NCBI GenBank assembly: GCA_037783545.1
Contig: JBBELK010000329.1
Location: forward strand, 4,602,501-4,666,500
Source: Henricia sp. BOLD:AAB3569
Lineage: Eukaryota > Echinodermata > Asteroidea > Spinulosida > Echinasteridae
Direction: 5' to 3'
DNA length: 64,000 nt
Shown: piece by piece, positions 46,980 through 59,000 of the stretch
Position numbering within the stretch: position 1 is the stretch's first letter
How the letters are laid out: each line of letters opens with the position of its first letter
Notes under the pieces: generated by a model
Told to the model about the DNA's origin: nothing
Seen by the model: the letters and a program-made list of their open reading frames with translations, nothing else
Database searches by the model: none
Program-made: the position numbers and the translations under genes

Positions 46980-47420
46980 TTGAACACGCATTGAACACGG
47001 ATTTTTATAGGGCCTACATTGTATATTGGAATCGATATAGCTTATTCAATTCTAAGATATACTTCCCACTTTCACGTACGCACTTCCGTCGGAAATGTTG
47101 CATTTCTGAGATAAATAAATGCACAAAATTAAGGCGCGAGCAGTCCGTGCATAAGCATGACAATAGAGGGCGCTGCATGCGCGCATGAATGGTTATCTTG
47201 TACACCAACTGAATGCAATTTTTGAAGGAGAAAATGTGATTTTTCTACAGAAAAGCAACATTTGCGACAAAAGTGTAAGTGGGAAGTAGACTATATCTTA
47301 AAATTAGATTATCTGTCGATTCCAGGAGGCAATTTCCTTCAAATCTTTGTTCAATGTATACGGAAAAAATACCATTCCAATATATAAATTTACCTAAATC
47401 CGTGTTCAACATGGTGAACG
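46980..47420. mobile_element. Nested palindrome, GAACACGGATTT outer arms
   Basis: The outer arms (GAACACGGATTTTTATAGG and its inverse near 47400) enclose an inner inverted pair (47055-47293, AAGATATACTTCCCACTTT). Confidence 0.6.
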
Positions 47421-47970
47421 AAAATATTAATTAGAAATTATTAATTAGGCCTAGGCCTAATTTAGTATTTCATGATGATGATTTTACTTGGAAAAACTGA
47501 AATTTCTTTAATTTTTGAGTTGTCCCATATAGGCCTAGATAATTTAGCACGTTTAGTGCAGGAGGGCTTATGCATTTATGTGACGTCCGACTTGTAAATT
47601 CTTTCCTACCACCTGAATAGTAGGCGCTAGGCCTACCAGGCAAAAATTGCAAATTCGTCTCAAAATAAACTGCCATTCGTGAGTTGTAAACATTGGCCGT
47701 CATTAACCCGATCCGAAGAAAAATACGTAAAACGTCGCGTGGAGGCGCTACATACGTTTACCGTGCTCATCTTGAAGGTGGGCGGGGCGAAAAAACAGAT
47801 AATGGAAAATATTGTCAAATGTTTTCAGTTTATACAAAATATTTGGCAAAGAAACCACTCATGGTTTTTAATGTTTGCATTATAAAATATAATATAATTT
47901 ATTTTAGATCGCTGTATTTATTTCAAATGCAATAAATTGCAGACCAGAGGCAAAGGTCTTTTTTTTGGAA

Positions 47971-48018
47971 GGGGGCGGGGCTTGGAGAGGGCGGGGCTTG
48001 GAGGGGCGGGGCTTGGGG
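47971..48018 (+). promoter_or_regulatory. Three tandem GC boxes in the CPLANE1-NAGLU gap
   Basis: Three copies of GGGCGGGGCTTGGAG-like sequence occur within 50 bases. GC boxes bind Sp/KLF factors. With the X-box 350 bases away this may be promoter DNA for CPLANE1, but the block could also be a repeat remnant. Confidence 0.3.
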
Positions 48019-48367
48019 AAGGGGGGAGAACCACCAAGAAGTAAAGCACCAAGGATATTTTTTTTTAGAAAAAAAGCCACTTAATAGTACATTTTGAAGA
48101 ATATTTCTTTTATTGCGAGTTCCAACGTATTGTGTCCTGAATTTATACAGGAATTAATACACGGAACAAAATATCTTACTTTAGTGTTACATGACTGTAT
48201 AAAAATATATTGCTTGATTAATGTACAAAAAGTAAGCCTTTATATAGACTGCCGAAGTGAATACGTCATCTTTTGTTAGTTGTTTAGGGTCTATAGTAAA
48301 AATCACTGAATCGTGTCCTGTGTTTTTGCAATGGTACTTTTTCTGACGGCCATGATGTTTAGAGCCA

Positions 48368-48381
48368 ATTACCACGGCAAC
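48368..48381. promoter_or_regulatory. X-box-like RFX site upstream of CPLANE1
   Basis: ATTACC, two spacer bases, GGCAAC fits the ciliary X-box consensus RYYNYY-N(1-3)-RRNRAC exactly. It lies about 2.4 kb upstream of the CPLANE1 ATG, in the gap between the two minus-strand genes, beside a CRE-like ACGTCA (48384-48389). RFX factors control many ciliary genes, so a role in CPLANE1 is plausible. A degenerate 14-base motif can also occur by chance. Confidence 0.4.
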
Positions 48382-48608
48382 CCACGTCACACTTCGGCTG
48401 TCTATTTTCCTTTGGAAAATGTTTATTTTAAACTACAAGATCTAGCACATGCAGTATTTTTGTGAAGAAATATATTCGGTTATAAAGAAAGATACCTTCC
48501 TTCATACTTAAAATTATGCATGTAAAATTCGGTATCTTTAAAGGTTTGTAGTCAGGAAAAGTTTATGAAACTGTCTGCAAGTACTATTGGTAATCATATT
48601 GGTTTGCC

Positions 48609-49122
48609 TTAAAGATAGTATAAATGATTGGTAAACTGTTACAAATAGTTTTATCCCCCTGTTTGATTGAAGATATTCATGATTAAAACCAACCTGAGCA
48701 AAAACCAGCTCCGTACATCGATCGTCTAACTTTTGAGAAAACAGTAAAAAAAATGGTTTGCAGTCATTTCGCCCCAAAACCACTTCGCCCTGAACCATTT
48801 CGCCCTGAGCCACGGCCTGTGCACGAAGTGGTTTTGGGGCGAAGTGGCATTTGGGCGAAGTAATTTGGGGCGAAATGGCACTCGCGCGAAGTAGTTTGGG
48901 GCGAAATGGCACTTGAGCGAAATGGTTTTGGGGCAAATTGAATTTTCGTCTCATGAGACGAAAACTAATTGTTTTACTCATTTCTCAAAGACTATAGCAC
49001 TTCAGACAAAACCATTTCAGGGGAAGTTTTCTATGGTCATCATGTTTATATTGTGTAAGTTTGGCGTAAATCTGTGAACATTTCTGATTTTCGAGATTAC
49101 CAATGATGTATACTGCCTTTAA
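48609..49122. mobile_element. Foldback element with GGGCGAAGTGG array, copy 4
   Basis: Full-length copy in the CPLANE1-NAGLU gap, about 230 bases from the X-box. Confidence 0.8.
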
Positions 49123-49590
49123 ATTAATACATTTTTGGGCCAGTATAAAAAAATGCAAAATATTTCAATACAAATTTTACAAAATATAACCGGTTATGCA
49201 AAGAATTAAACATTACTGTTTCAGCTATAAGGCCCTTACGATTTTTCTCTCATCCCAAGTTTGGTTGTTTCATTTCAATAGTGATCAGGCACAGTACCAG
49301 ATGTTGTGTTCATTACTTTGCCCAGTTGCGCTACCATGCAACACCGAGAGAAAAATTGGGTTTATGGGGGAAACCTGAGGGAGTATACCAACTGTGCCTT
49401 ATAGCTCAGCTGGTAGAGCATCTGCCTAGTGAGTCAGATCGAATCCCGATAAGGGATTTGGTTGCTATAGATAAGTTTAGTTTTGAATGCACAGCTAGCA
49501 GTTTGAACGTACAAACAACAAGATGAAGTGAAAAAGTGAATGCAACGACAAGTTAATTTTTTTGAATTTACCAATTTACACAAAAAAGGT

Positions 49591-49596
49591 ATTTAT
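49591..49596 (-). terminator. NAGLU: Probable NAGLU poly(A) signal
   Basis: AATAAA on the minus strand, 311 bases after the stop codon. No closer canonical hexamer was seen. Confidence 0.45.
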
Positions 49597-49906
49597 TAAT
49601 GGGATTAAACGTGGGTTTTAATGGTCTTATACAATCTGTTTAAAACTGGATAGGGGCCTGGACGCTGATAATTGCCCGCGCCTTCGGCTTTGAAAACACC
49701 TTGTGCGTAATAAAACTGTTTGCTAAATTTTGCTAGCTGTTTAGAAAAGTTGTATTTGTCAATAAACTGACTAGAACCCTAGTATATACAATATATAACT
49801 GTTTTATGGCTATAGCAAAAAATTTCGGCGGGCAAAAAAAATCCTTGGAACAGTCAAAATTCAGACATTGTAAAAATATCACTAGTGAAGATCAACTGAA
49901 ATTTCT

Positions 49907-50022
49907 TCATGGAAAGTTGACGGTTTGGCCATCGACAACAAATCCATGAGGAGATTTTCTTCTGGAGGAAATTTCCATCTTGTATTTTTTGTATAGCTTC
50001 TTGGAAATGTTGATGGTATCAC
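49907..50022 (-). CDS. NAGLU: NAGLU exon P (terminal)
   Basis: Residues 654-691 and TGA at 49907-49909, phase 1 in. Acceptor [22 protein letters not shown] matches human GDTVDLAKKIFLKYY; an 18-residue extension beyond the vertebrate end carries SSRRKSP. A second frame is open over the same bases but fails on phase and homology. Confidence 0.93.
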
Positions 50023-53000
50023 CTGAAAAAAAAAAGAATATGTTAATTTTGGTAGTTTCTTCAAAAATGCAAAAGGTTTAAAGTTATCAAATAAAACTGT
50101 CTTCGAGTTTTAAGTCAAGTCAAACTGCCTTCGAGTCCCAAGTCAAACTGCCTTTGAGTCCCAAGTCAAGTCAAACTGCCTTTGAGTCCCAAGTCAAGTC
50201 AAACTGCCTTTGAGTCCCAAGTCAAGTCAAACTGCCTTTGAGTCCCAAGTCAAGTCAAACTGTCTTCGAGTCCCAAGTCAAGTCAAACTGCCTTTGAGTC
50301 CCAAGTCAAGTCAAACTGCCTTTGAGTCCCAAGTCAAGTCAAACTGCCTTTGAGTCCCAAGTCAAATCAAACTGTCTTTGAGTCCCAAGTCAAGTCAAAC
50401 TGTCTTTGAGTCCCAAGTCAAGTCAAACTGCTTTTGAGTCCCAAGTCAAGTCAAACTGCCTTCGAGTCCCAAGTCAAGTCAAACTGCCTTCGAGTCCCAA
50501 GTCAAGTCAAACTGCCTTCGAGTCCCAAGTCAAGTCAAACTGCCTTTGAGTCCCAAGTCAAGTCAAACTGCCTTTGAGTCTCAAGTCAAGTCAAGTCAAA
50601 CTGTCTTTGAGTCCCAAGTCAAGTCAAACTGCCTTTGAGTCCCAAGTCAAGTCAAACTGCCTTTGAGACATAGACATCATTTCTGTACTCACCGACTGGC
50701 TTTGTGGGATAAACAGACGTGTTAAACGTCCACGGACTCTCAATCACATTGAAGCAGTGTTCATCAAATCTCGTCTGGTTCCAGGCCAAATGATGATCCT
50801 CGTAAAATAACAACTCCTTCGCGAACAAACTCCACCTTTCGTGGTAATATCTGAATGTTGACAAAATAGAAACATTATTTTATCAAAGTGGGGTTGAGAG
50901 AAAAATAAAATGGTCCTCAATGAAATTTGAACCCGAGACCTCTGACACTCTAGGCAGATGCTCTACCAGCTGAGTTATGAGGCACAGTGGTATTCTCCCT
51001 CAGGTTTCCCCCAAGACCTCTGCCACACCAGGCAGATGCTCTACCAGCTGAGTTATGAGGCACAGTGGTATGCTCCCTCAGGTTTTCCCCAAGACCTCTG
51101 ACACACCAGGGCAGATGCTCTTCCAGCTGAGTTATGAGGCACAGTGGTATACTCCCTCAGGTTTCCCTAAAGACCTCTGCCACACCGGGCAGATGCTCTA
51201 CCAGCTGAGCTATGAGGCACAGTGGTATACTCCCTCAGGTTTTCCCCAAGACCTCTGCCACACTGGGAAGATGCTCTACCAGCTGAGCTATGAGGCACAG
51301 TGGCATACTCCCTCAGGTTTCCTAAAGGACATCTGACACACGCTCTACCAGCTGAGCTATGCGGCACAGTGGTATATTCCCTCGGGTTTTCCCTGAAAAC
51401 CCAACTTTTCCCTCTGCGTTGCATGGATGCACGACTGAGCAAAGTAATACATACAATGCAAGGTAATTATTGTATTGGCCCATATAATGTTTGAATAGAA
51501 TTTTTGTTTTTCCCGAGAAACATTTAGGATTAAAGAAAAAACTTATGGTCCTGGTTTGGATTCGAACCCGACACCACTGAATATAAAGCACGACTTACGA
51601 TTTCATCAAGCCAGACCATTGTTTGTTGGCGTAATCGTTTATCTCTGCGTGGGGACCCCAAATCGTGATTTGAGTCCTGGCGTTATATTCCAACCAATTT
51701 TGCTCCTGCAAAAATTTCAATCATTTTAAGTCGTGAAGACTCGTAAAATGTTTAAAATAATTTCAACATTTTGAAATGAAACCTTTTGAAATGAAACTCT
51801 AAGAATAGGTTTAAAAAAAAAAATCATAATCATAAACTATTTTGACTGATTAAGAATAGTATTTTAGCAATAAATAACCTTCTTTTTTTTCTCCAAAAGC
51901 ACTTGAGTATAACTCGCACACATTTGGGGCGTAAAAGTTGGCAAACTTTATTTATCGCAGCAGAGCAAAATATTGTATCTGTAAATTTAATAAGGTGTAA
52001 ACATTGTGTAAAGTTTGGTGATTGTAGTTTATTGGAAACATGGTGGTATGACGATACATATTTTAAATAGGCTTAATTTGGGGTCCTTTGACTAAGTGTG
52101 ACCAAACCAACTACCTGGTCAGGTCACTAGCATTAACATTCCTTAGGTATATCACAATAACATTCCAGTACCTCTGCTGGGTGCATGTCTTGCGCCATTT
52201 TACAATTGTCTTCCTTGTGGCTAGACTGCACCCCGGCATGTGCTGGAATGTGCATTTTAGGTTTATTGTATTCTGGCAGGCTTGGAATTCCTGGGTTGGG
52301 ACTGGAGAGCCAGCAGGGTCCTATATAAGGAACCTGTTGGCAAGCCTTGTGAGTTCTCCTGTTCTGACTGCGTGTGCATGAGCCGTAGGCCTATAGTGCT
52401 GCTCTGATCTCTGTAGACTAGTGCAATAACGGTTTTCACAAGTGTTTTAAAATTGGAATTGTTGTAATAAATACACATTGTACTTTTTTTATTCATATTT
52501 TGGCTTGAGCCAGTTCTCTTTTGTACATCGTCGTCAGCGTTGGCCCTGCCTGTTTCCTGTATTACCAGACCAACTTGGTTACATAAGTTTAAACTCAGAT
52601 TTTTCACATTTGTATATTCAGACATGGCCATATTCAGAGAACCATAACTCCACTTCTGAATATCGTATGAACTTGAAACGAGCATTATTTTAAGGCTTAG
52701 GAGTTGTTCTTTGTGAAACTGTAATAAAAACCTAACTGACTAGGAGCCGACTTTGTAGGCCCATTTGTGACAGATGGTCGCAATTGATTAACAACGATGC
52801 CAGAGGACGTGTAAACACTTTCTTGCAAAGTATAGTCACAGGGGCGGTTGACTCGGAGTGTGGCAAAGTATGATCTTTTGGCGACTCAAGAGTCGGTACT
52901 TGTGGGGTCAAGCACATTTGTCTTTTTAAAAACTTAAAAAATAATCCTGGCGTCAACTGTTTAATAAACAAAAAATACCTTAAGTGATGCTCCAAGTGCT

Positions 53001-56000
53001 TTGGCTGATTCCAACCAGTTGCCTAACAACCAGCGAGAGTCGGTTGCCAAGAGTGTTTCCATGTCCAGAATAACGTCCAGAAACTTGGAAAGAAAATAAC
53101 TGTTTGGGAAAAGGGAAAAGGTTGACAATTTCTAATGTCTTTTGGTTTGTTGTTTTGAATTTTACTGAAAAATAAAAAATATTAAATAAAACAAAGGGCG
53201 CACTTTTGTCCATAATCAAGCATATGGGATGATACATGCACTACCGTTTATTTAATTGTTAATTGTTTTAATTGTTTAATTGTTTATTTACAACAGAAAG
53301 GGTCTTTGGGTAAAACCGGATGCGTTTTTGCTATTCCATTCATACAACCTACTTAAATTTGCTTGGCGCTAAGGGGCCGTTCACAATTATCAACATTTTC
53401 ACAAGTGTACAAAGAGTACACTTTTTCAAGACCCCCCCCCCTCCCCCCTAAAAGTGTACAAAATAAATGTTGATTTTTTTTCCACACAAGTTTACATATA
53501 GAGCAAGTTCGGGTGGGCGACTAGACTTAACCATAGTCGATATGGGCAGTGCGGGCGACTATAGTTAACTAGACTAACCTACCCCAGGGGCTTGGTTCCT
53601 CTAGTCAGACTAGCTAGTCAAACGACGCAGCGTTCGAGTGACATCTAGTTCGAATATGGTTAGTCTAGTTAACTATATTCGCCCGCCCGAACTTGCTCTA
53701 TGTCACTCGAACGCTGCGTGGTTTGACTAGCTAGTCTGACTAGAGGAACCAAGCCCCTGGGGTAGGTTAGTCTAGTTAACTATAGTCGCCCACCCGAACT
53801 TGCTCATAGATACATGTCCTTGCATGTGATTAATAATAACTTGAACATGCGCTGATGATACGTGTGTATGCAACCTCGTCCCAAGGGTGTGTCGAGCATA
53901 CAGTACGAGGTTTGGTTGGAAATGAAGTAAACCATGGGGACGAGGTTGGTGTGTATGCTGCTGGTAGCTAGGGAACGGAAGGGACATTGCGCAATTTGCA
54001 CTCGCGGCTTGGGAACACTGCATTTTTAGAAGAGGTAATTACCGTTTTAAATAAATCCCCTCTTTAAAAAATGGAAACAGATTTATAATAAATGTTTTGT
54101 TACGCTATTTGTTTTTTTTATTAAACTATTAAAATTACTAAAGCTTTTTAGAACGCAAAAAAACATTTACAAATGTTCTTATAAAACCGGTTAGTTCAAT
54201 AATTTATACCCTATACAGTACATAAAATGAACTTGTCCATGCAGTCTTGTTTTTTCAAGTGGGACGTTGTGTGTGTGTGACGTGCCGGCCGTTAAAAACA
54301 CGCAGTGGATACGGACATGTACATTTTACAGTACATTTTCATGTACTTGTGTAGGACTACAATGCCGTGCATGCTGTACACAGTATGTTCATGGGATGCG
54401 ATGTGGGTCCTCCCCCGGTACGGTGAGGACCACCGGCGGCTCGGCCATGCTCGCTCGGCATCGGTTGCGGTGTGGGTGGGATAAAGCAATGTCGGAAGTG
54501 GCGACGGGCCAAAAAAACAGATCGACATTAAAAAATATTTTAAAAGCGTACGGCGGGCATAAACCCCCTCCCCCCAGCGTACGGTTTGTACGCTCGTGAA
54601 AATGTTGATAATTGTGAACGGCCCCTAAGCATGTGTGGACTGTTCTTACCCTGTTGCAGGGCCGTATCCGTTGTGGTACGCCCGCACAAAACATGTGTAG
54701 TAGTTTTCCGACATGTCCTGAAGTACCTGGCGACCAATGTCAACAAGATCATATCTAAAATATGGATAACAAAATTGCACTAATATAAAACTTATAAAGC
54801 TTATAAGTATCTTCCACCTAAACATCGAGATACATAGGTGGGTGGCGCCATTAGCAGCAGATGGCCAGAGACACTGGGGAATCCCCTTACTCTTTACGAA
54901 AGAGTGCTCCGGCATTACACAACACACTGGACCAACGGCTTTACATCCCTTCCAAAGGATGGAGCAAGTGTGTTTAGGTGCCTTGCTCAAGGCAAGAGCA
55001 CAGAAACCACGGCCAGGTATCGAACCCGCAACGCCAAGTTTTCACCCGAGTGTTGTGAGTCAGTGACCCAAAGTACATAACTGAAGCATATACATGTAGG
55101 TCTAAAATGATTGTTTCGCAATATTTATGAAAAATTAACAGCATTCTCTGCAAGATTTCAGACCCAACAATGCATACAAAATTACCTGTAGAGTAGACTG
55201 GTGCCTAGCTCCTCAGACGCTTTTAGCATGTGTTTCCATGCCTTAAAAACTTCCATCCAATCATACCAAACCTGACGTACACAAACAAATAGGCCTTACT
55301 ATGTCAGTAGGATATTTTTCCATTCGGGGCCGTCAAAAGTTGTCAACATTTTCATAGTTCTACAGAGCGTAGTATTTTTCAAGACCCCCTCCCTCCCCAA
55401 AATACTACTTATCAACAATTACCATGAAGTGTCAACATTTTACAGTGCATGTCCTACGAGACCCGTGCACTTATCTGGAAAAACCTCAATCAAGGCGCCT
55501 ACACTATCATTACCCCTGATCATAGGGCTCCATTAAATCACTCCATATACCATCTCAGCTCCCTGGGGAGTATACAGCCCCGGCTGCCTATTAGGCGCTC
55601 ATGGCTAATCAAATACATCAACATTCACTACCCTCTCAGGTACCCATTTTTACTCCTGGGTGGAAAGAAGCTTGACACAGTACCTTGCTTAAGGGCACAT
55701 GCACCATGAATGGACCGGACCGGGATTCGAACCCACTACCTTTAGAACTAACCCAGGTTTTGAATATGATCCAATTGACTGCTCCACCATTGCACCGTAT
55801 TATAATGAATTGAAATCCAACTACAACTTGGTGACACATCTTTTGTTGTTGTTGTTTGTTTGTTTGTTTGTTTGGTTGTTTGTTTTTGTTGTTCTTTTGT
55901 TGGGGGAGGGGGGGGGAGGGGAGGACTTACGTAAGGCTTAATAGATAGCGACGGTCGTTGCAATAATGCGTTGCGGTTGTGATTGTGGACAATGTCCATC

Positions 56001-59000
56001 ACGTTGTACACTGTGTCTTTCAGAATTCGCCATGCATTTCGGGTTCCAAAGGCGAATTTTCCATAGCGTCTGACTGCATAAGAATCAATCCTGTAATAAA
56101 GCAGTAGTTATATTTTAAAATTTATCTTTTTTGTTATTCTTTTAACAATCTTTGATTTGGACCCAAATCACACTCAAATAACAACATTTTAGGACTCGAG
56201 ACTAGACCTAAACTTCATTGAAATTATTTCAATTTTAATCTTGGAAAGCATTAGGAACATAAAATTATTAAACAAAAAATATAGAAAATTACAGAAATTC
56301 AAATGTGATTTTCAGAGACTTTGAGGGCTTGTAATGCACGTATTCAAGTTGTTTGATTTTAAATGCATGTTTTTCAAGCATTCTTGATGGAAGTGTAATT
56401 CCTCAAAAAATTGACTGTAATACCATTCTCAATAAGCATTTACTTCAGACTCGAATCGAGACCTATGATTAGAAATAAGTTTAAAGAATCACATTTTCCT
56501 GCCAGAAATGTCTGACAAAACATTCAACTTACCAGTCTGTAATATTAACCGGTTTCGTCCGCCACGCCAAGTCATTCATGAATGCGTACATCACGTCGTT
56601 CTGGTTAATACCTTCTGGTGTCAGACCGGTACCCACCATTGTGGAACCAGGAAAGAGTTGACTGGTAAAAACTGCCTGGAAATTGGGAAATATACAAATA
56701 ATGGTTCAAAAACGAACCATCAATGCATACCCTCAATAAAATATCTGCGTACACCCCACATTATCCCTAATTTATTGTGAGTAGTTTTGTATAGCCAACA
56801 CATATATACTGCTATTAAAACAGGAAATCCAAGCAATTTCCAACGAAATACATTTTGTGATCTGAAAATATAAAATGCCAAACCTTATTGACAAAATCCA
56901 GTCTTCCGTACATCCCGTGATTTCCACCAAAATTATGTAGCATACACCAGATAAACGGCTGACCGTAGAATGAGTTAGTTCGCTCGTAGATTGGCGTTGT
57001 GTCCGCTGAAAGGTCTAACACGATCATCCTTCCCTGTATTCGAAGATAAAATGAAATCTGGAATTTATCTTGAATAAGATTCACAAATAAAAATTGTAAT
57101 CAACCCTTTGACAAAATGATAATTGTAGATAAATTTATATAAATGAGTGTGCACATGCATGTTTTAAAGGGCGCCCTCATATGAGCAAATCTAGGTCTCT
57201 GACTACCGTAGTATTATGGTTATGTTTTTCATGCAGTCAGGGAACCATACGTATAGCCAGGGAACAAGCTGAAATCGGACAGTGCCTTCTTGAAAGCGCT
57301 GACAGTTTTCCACTGTTTTCTCAGAACGTAGATGAGGTACTGATCTGACTTACACACAGGTTGGTTTTTATCATACACATCGTCAATCATACATGGAGAT
57401 AACGCCGTTTGTAACAGTTTTCCAACCCTATAATCTATCTTTAATCCCATAGGGTTCCTGAAAATATCCTAGTGCAGTGAGCATAACCTACCAAAGGCAC
57501 GGCCGTCAAGTGAGCTTTCATCTGTTGCTTGAACCAGAAATTTTCCACGTTGAACAGCCAGCCTTGCATCAGCCAGATTCCCTTGGGGTCGGCGGAGATA
57601 ATCGTCTCGTAAACACCTCGACTGGCTTTCGCCAAGTAATCCAGGTTACTGAAAAATGAAGAGAAAAAAAAGATTGTTTCAAAATAACATGAAAGATGTC
57701 ATTCAGATTATCAAAATTTCAAGTGACCTTAAATAACCATATGTCCATCAGGGTTGTAGTCAAGTCCATCACAATTCTATCACAAGTCCAGAGCCGATAA
57801 AATCACAAGTCCGTGACAAGTCCAGTAACAATTAACCCCTTCACGACTGGTAGGCATTTTCCAATTTATTCCCCTGGAGCGGGAGACTGCATTTGCAGTT
57901 TTGGTTATGCAGTATAAATGTATGTCTCTGGGGCTGGAGACTTGATGACTAGTTTTTATTTCAAGTCTTAAATCAATCTTATTTCCAAAGTCCAGTAACA
58001 AGTCATTTTCTCCAGAGTCAAGTCACAGGTCAAAAACCAAAAAACTTACTTGACCCCAAGCCAACAAATTGAGAGACCAGCTCTGCCCTGGTAGTACTGG
58101 CCCATGGGCTAATTCTGTATAACCGCCCCAAGACACTCAATTCTGTATAACTGCCCCCAAGACACTCAATTCTGTATAACCGCCCCCAAGACACTCGCAC
58201 TTAGAACTGCATATGCAGTTCCTCGTCGCGAAGTGGTTAAGAAAGCAAAGGATGAACACGCACACTTTGTTGGAGTTTATTTGAACAGCTTGTGACTTGA
58301 ATTAGTCCCAGGGACTTGTGGTTTTTTGTTTTTTTAAAACCATTATAAACTCCTAAAAACAAGTTCGGAAAGTCAAGTTTGACTGAAGATTTCTCTCTTG
58401 TTGCAAAATAATTTTTCCACCCACCCCTGTATTCCGCTATACTGCACATCCCCCAATTGATTAATCATAACAAATGACACATCACTGTAAAGAGGAATAA
58501 CAGGGCTTTCCAATTATACCAAATTCAAGGGAACTGATTTAGTAACAAGAGAGAAATCGTCAGTCAAACTTGACTTTCCGAACTTTTTTTGAGGAGTTTA
58601 GATATCAAAGTGACAAATCAGCAAAATTTGTGTTACGCATGGAACACTTTTCGGTTGATGCAAGTTATCTTCTTAAAACACATTTTAAAAAATTCTTCTA
58701 TTTTGAAAGAAATCAAAAGAATTGGCTTTTGACCCATGTAAGACTTGAATACACTTTTCTAAGATCCAGAAAAAAATCATCCAAATCAAAAAATAAAATT
58801 ACTTTGATGCAGGCAACATCTCGTTAAACAAGTCAGCGCTGTAGATGTGATTTGTGCCGTTAAACTCCGTCACCATCTGTGAAAGACAAACAAAAAATCT
58901 TATCTTACCCGTTTATAATTTTCTATTAAAACCATTTTTATTTAGTAGTAAGCTTTCCACCGACATACATTTTTAAAAATGCAAGTTTTAACTCCGACTG

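Larger units (their letters stand above)
46021..49590. other. Intergenic region between CPLANE1 (5' end) and NAGLU (3' end)
   Basis: No coding exon found. It holds two copies of the GGGCGAAGTGG foldback element (46138-46916 and 48609-49122), a palindromic element at 46980-47420, the GC boxes and the X-box. One or more noncoding 5' exons of CPLANE1 should lie here, because exon 1 has an acceptor at 46021, but I cannot place them. Confidence 0.6.

Noticed and set aside
47470..47703. Coding 5' exon for CPLANE1
   Set aside because: The conserved CPLANE1 start is at 45990; this frame has no similarity to the family. It could at most be untranslated.
50093..51385. CRISPR array
   Set aside because: Units are contiguous with no unique spacers, and the genome is eukaryotic; these are minisatellites.
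53082..53084. Acceptor TTTCCAAG for NAGLU exon M
   Set aside because: It breaks the phase with exon L; CCCAAACAG 16 bases upstream keeps frame and homology.
54267..54599. Plus-strand 110-codon frame in a NAGLU intron
   Set aside because: Within transposon-derived sequence, cysteine-rich by chance, no domain.
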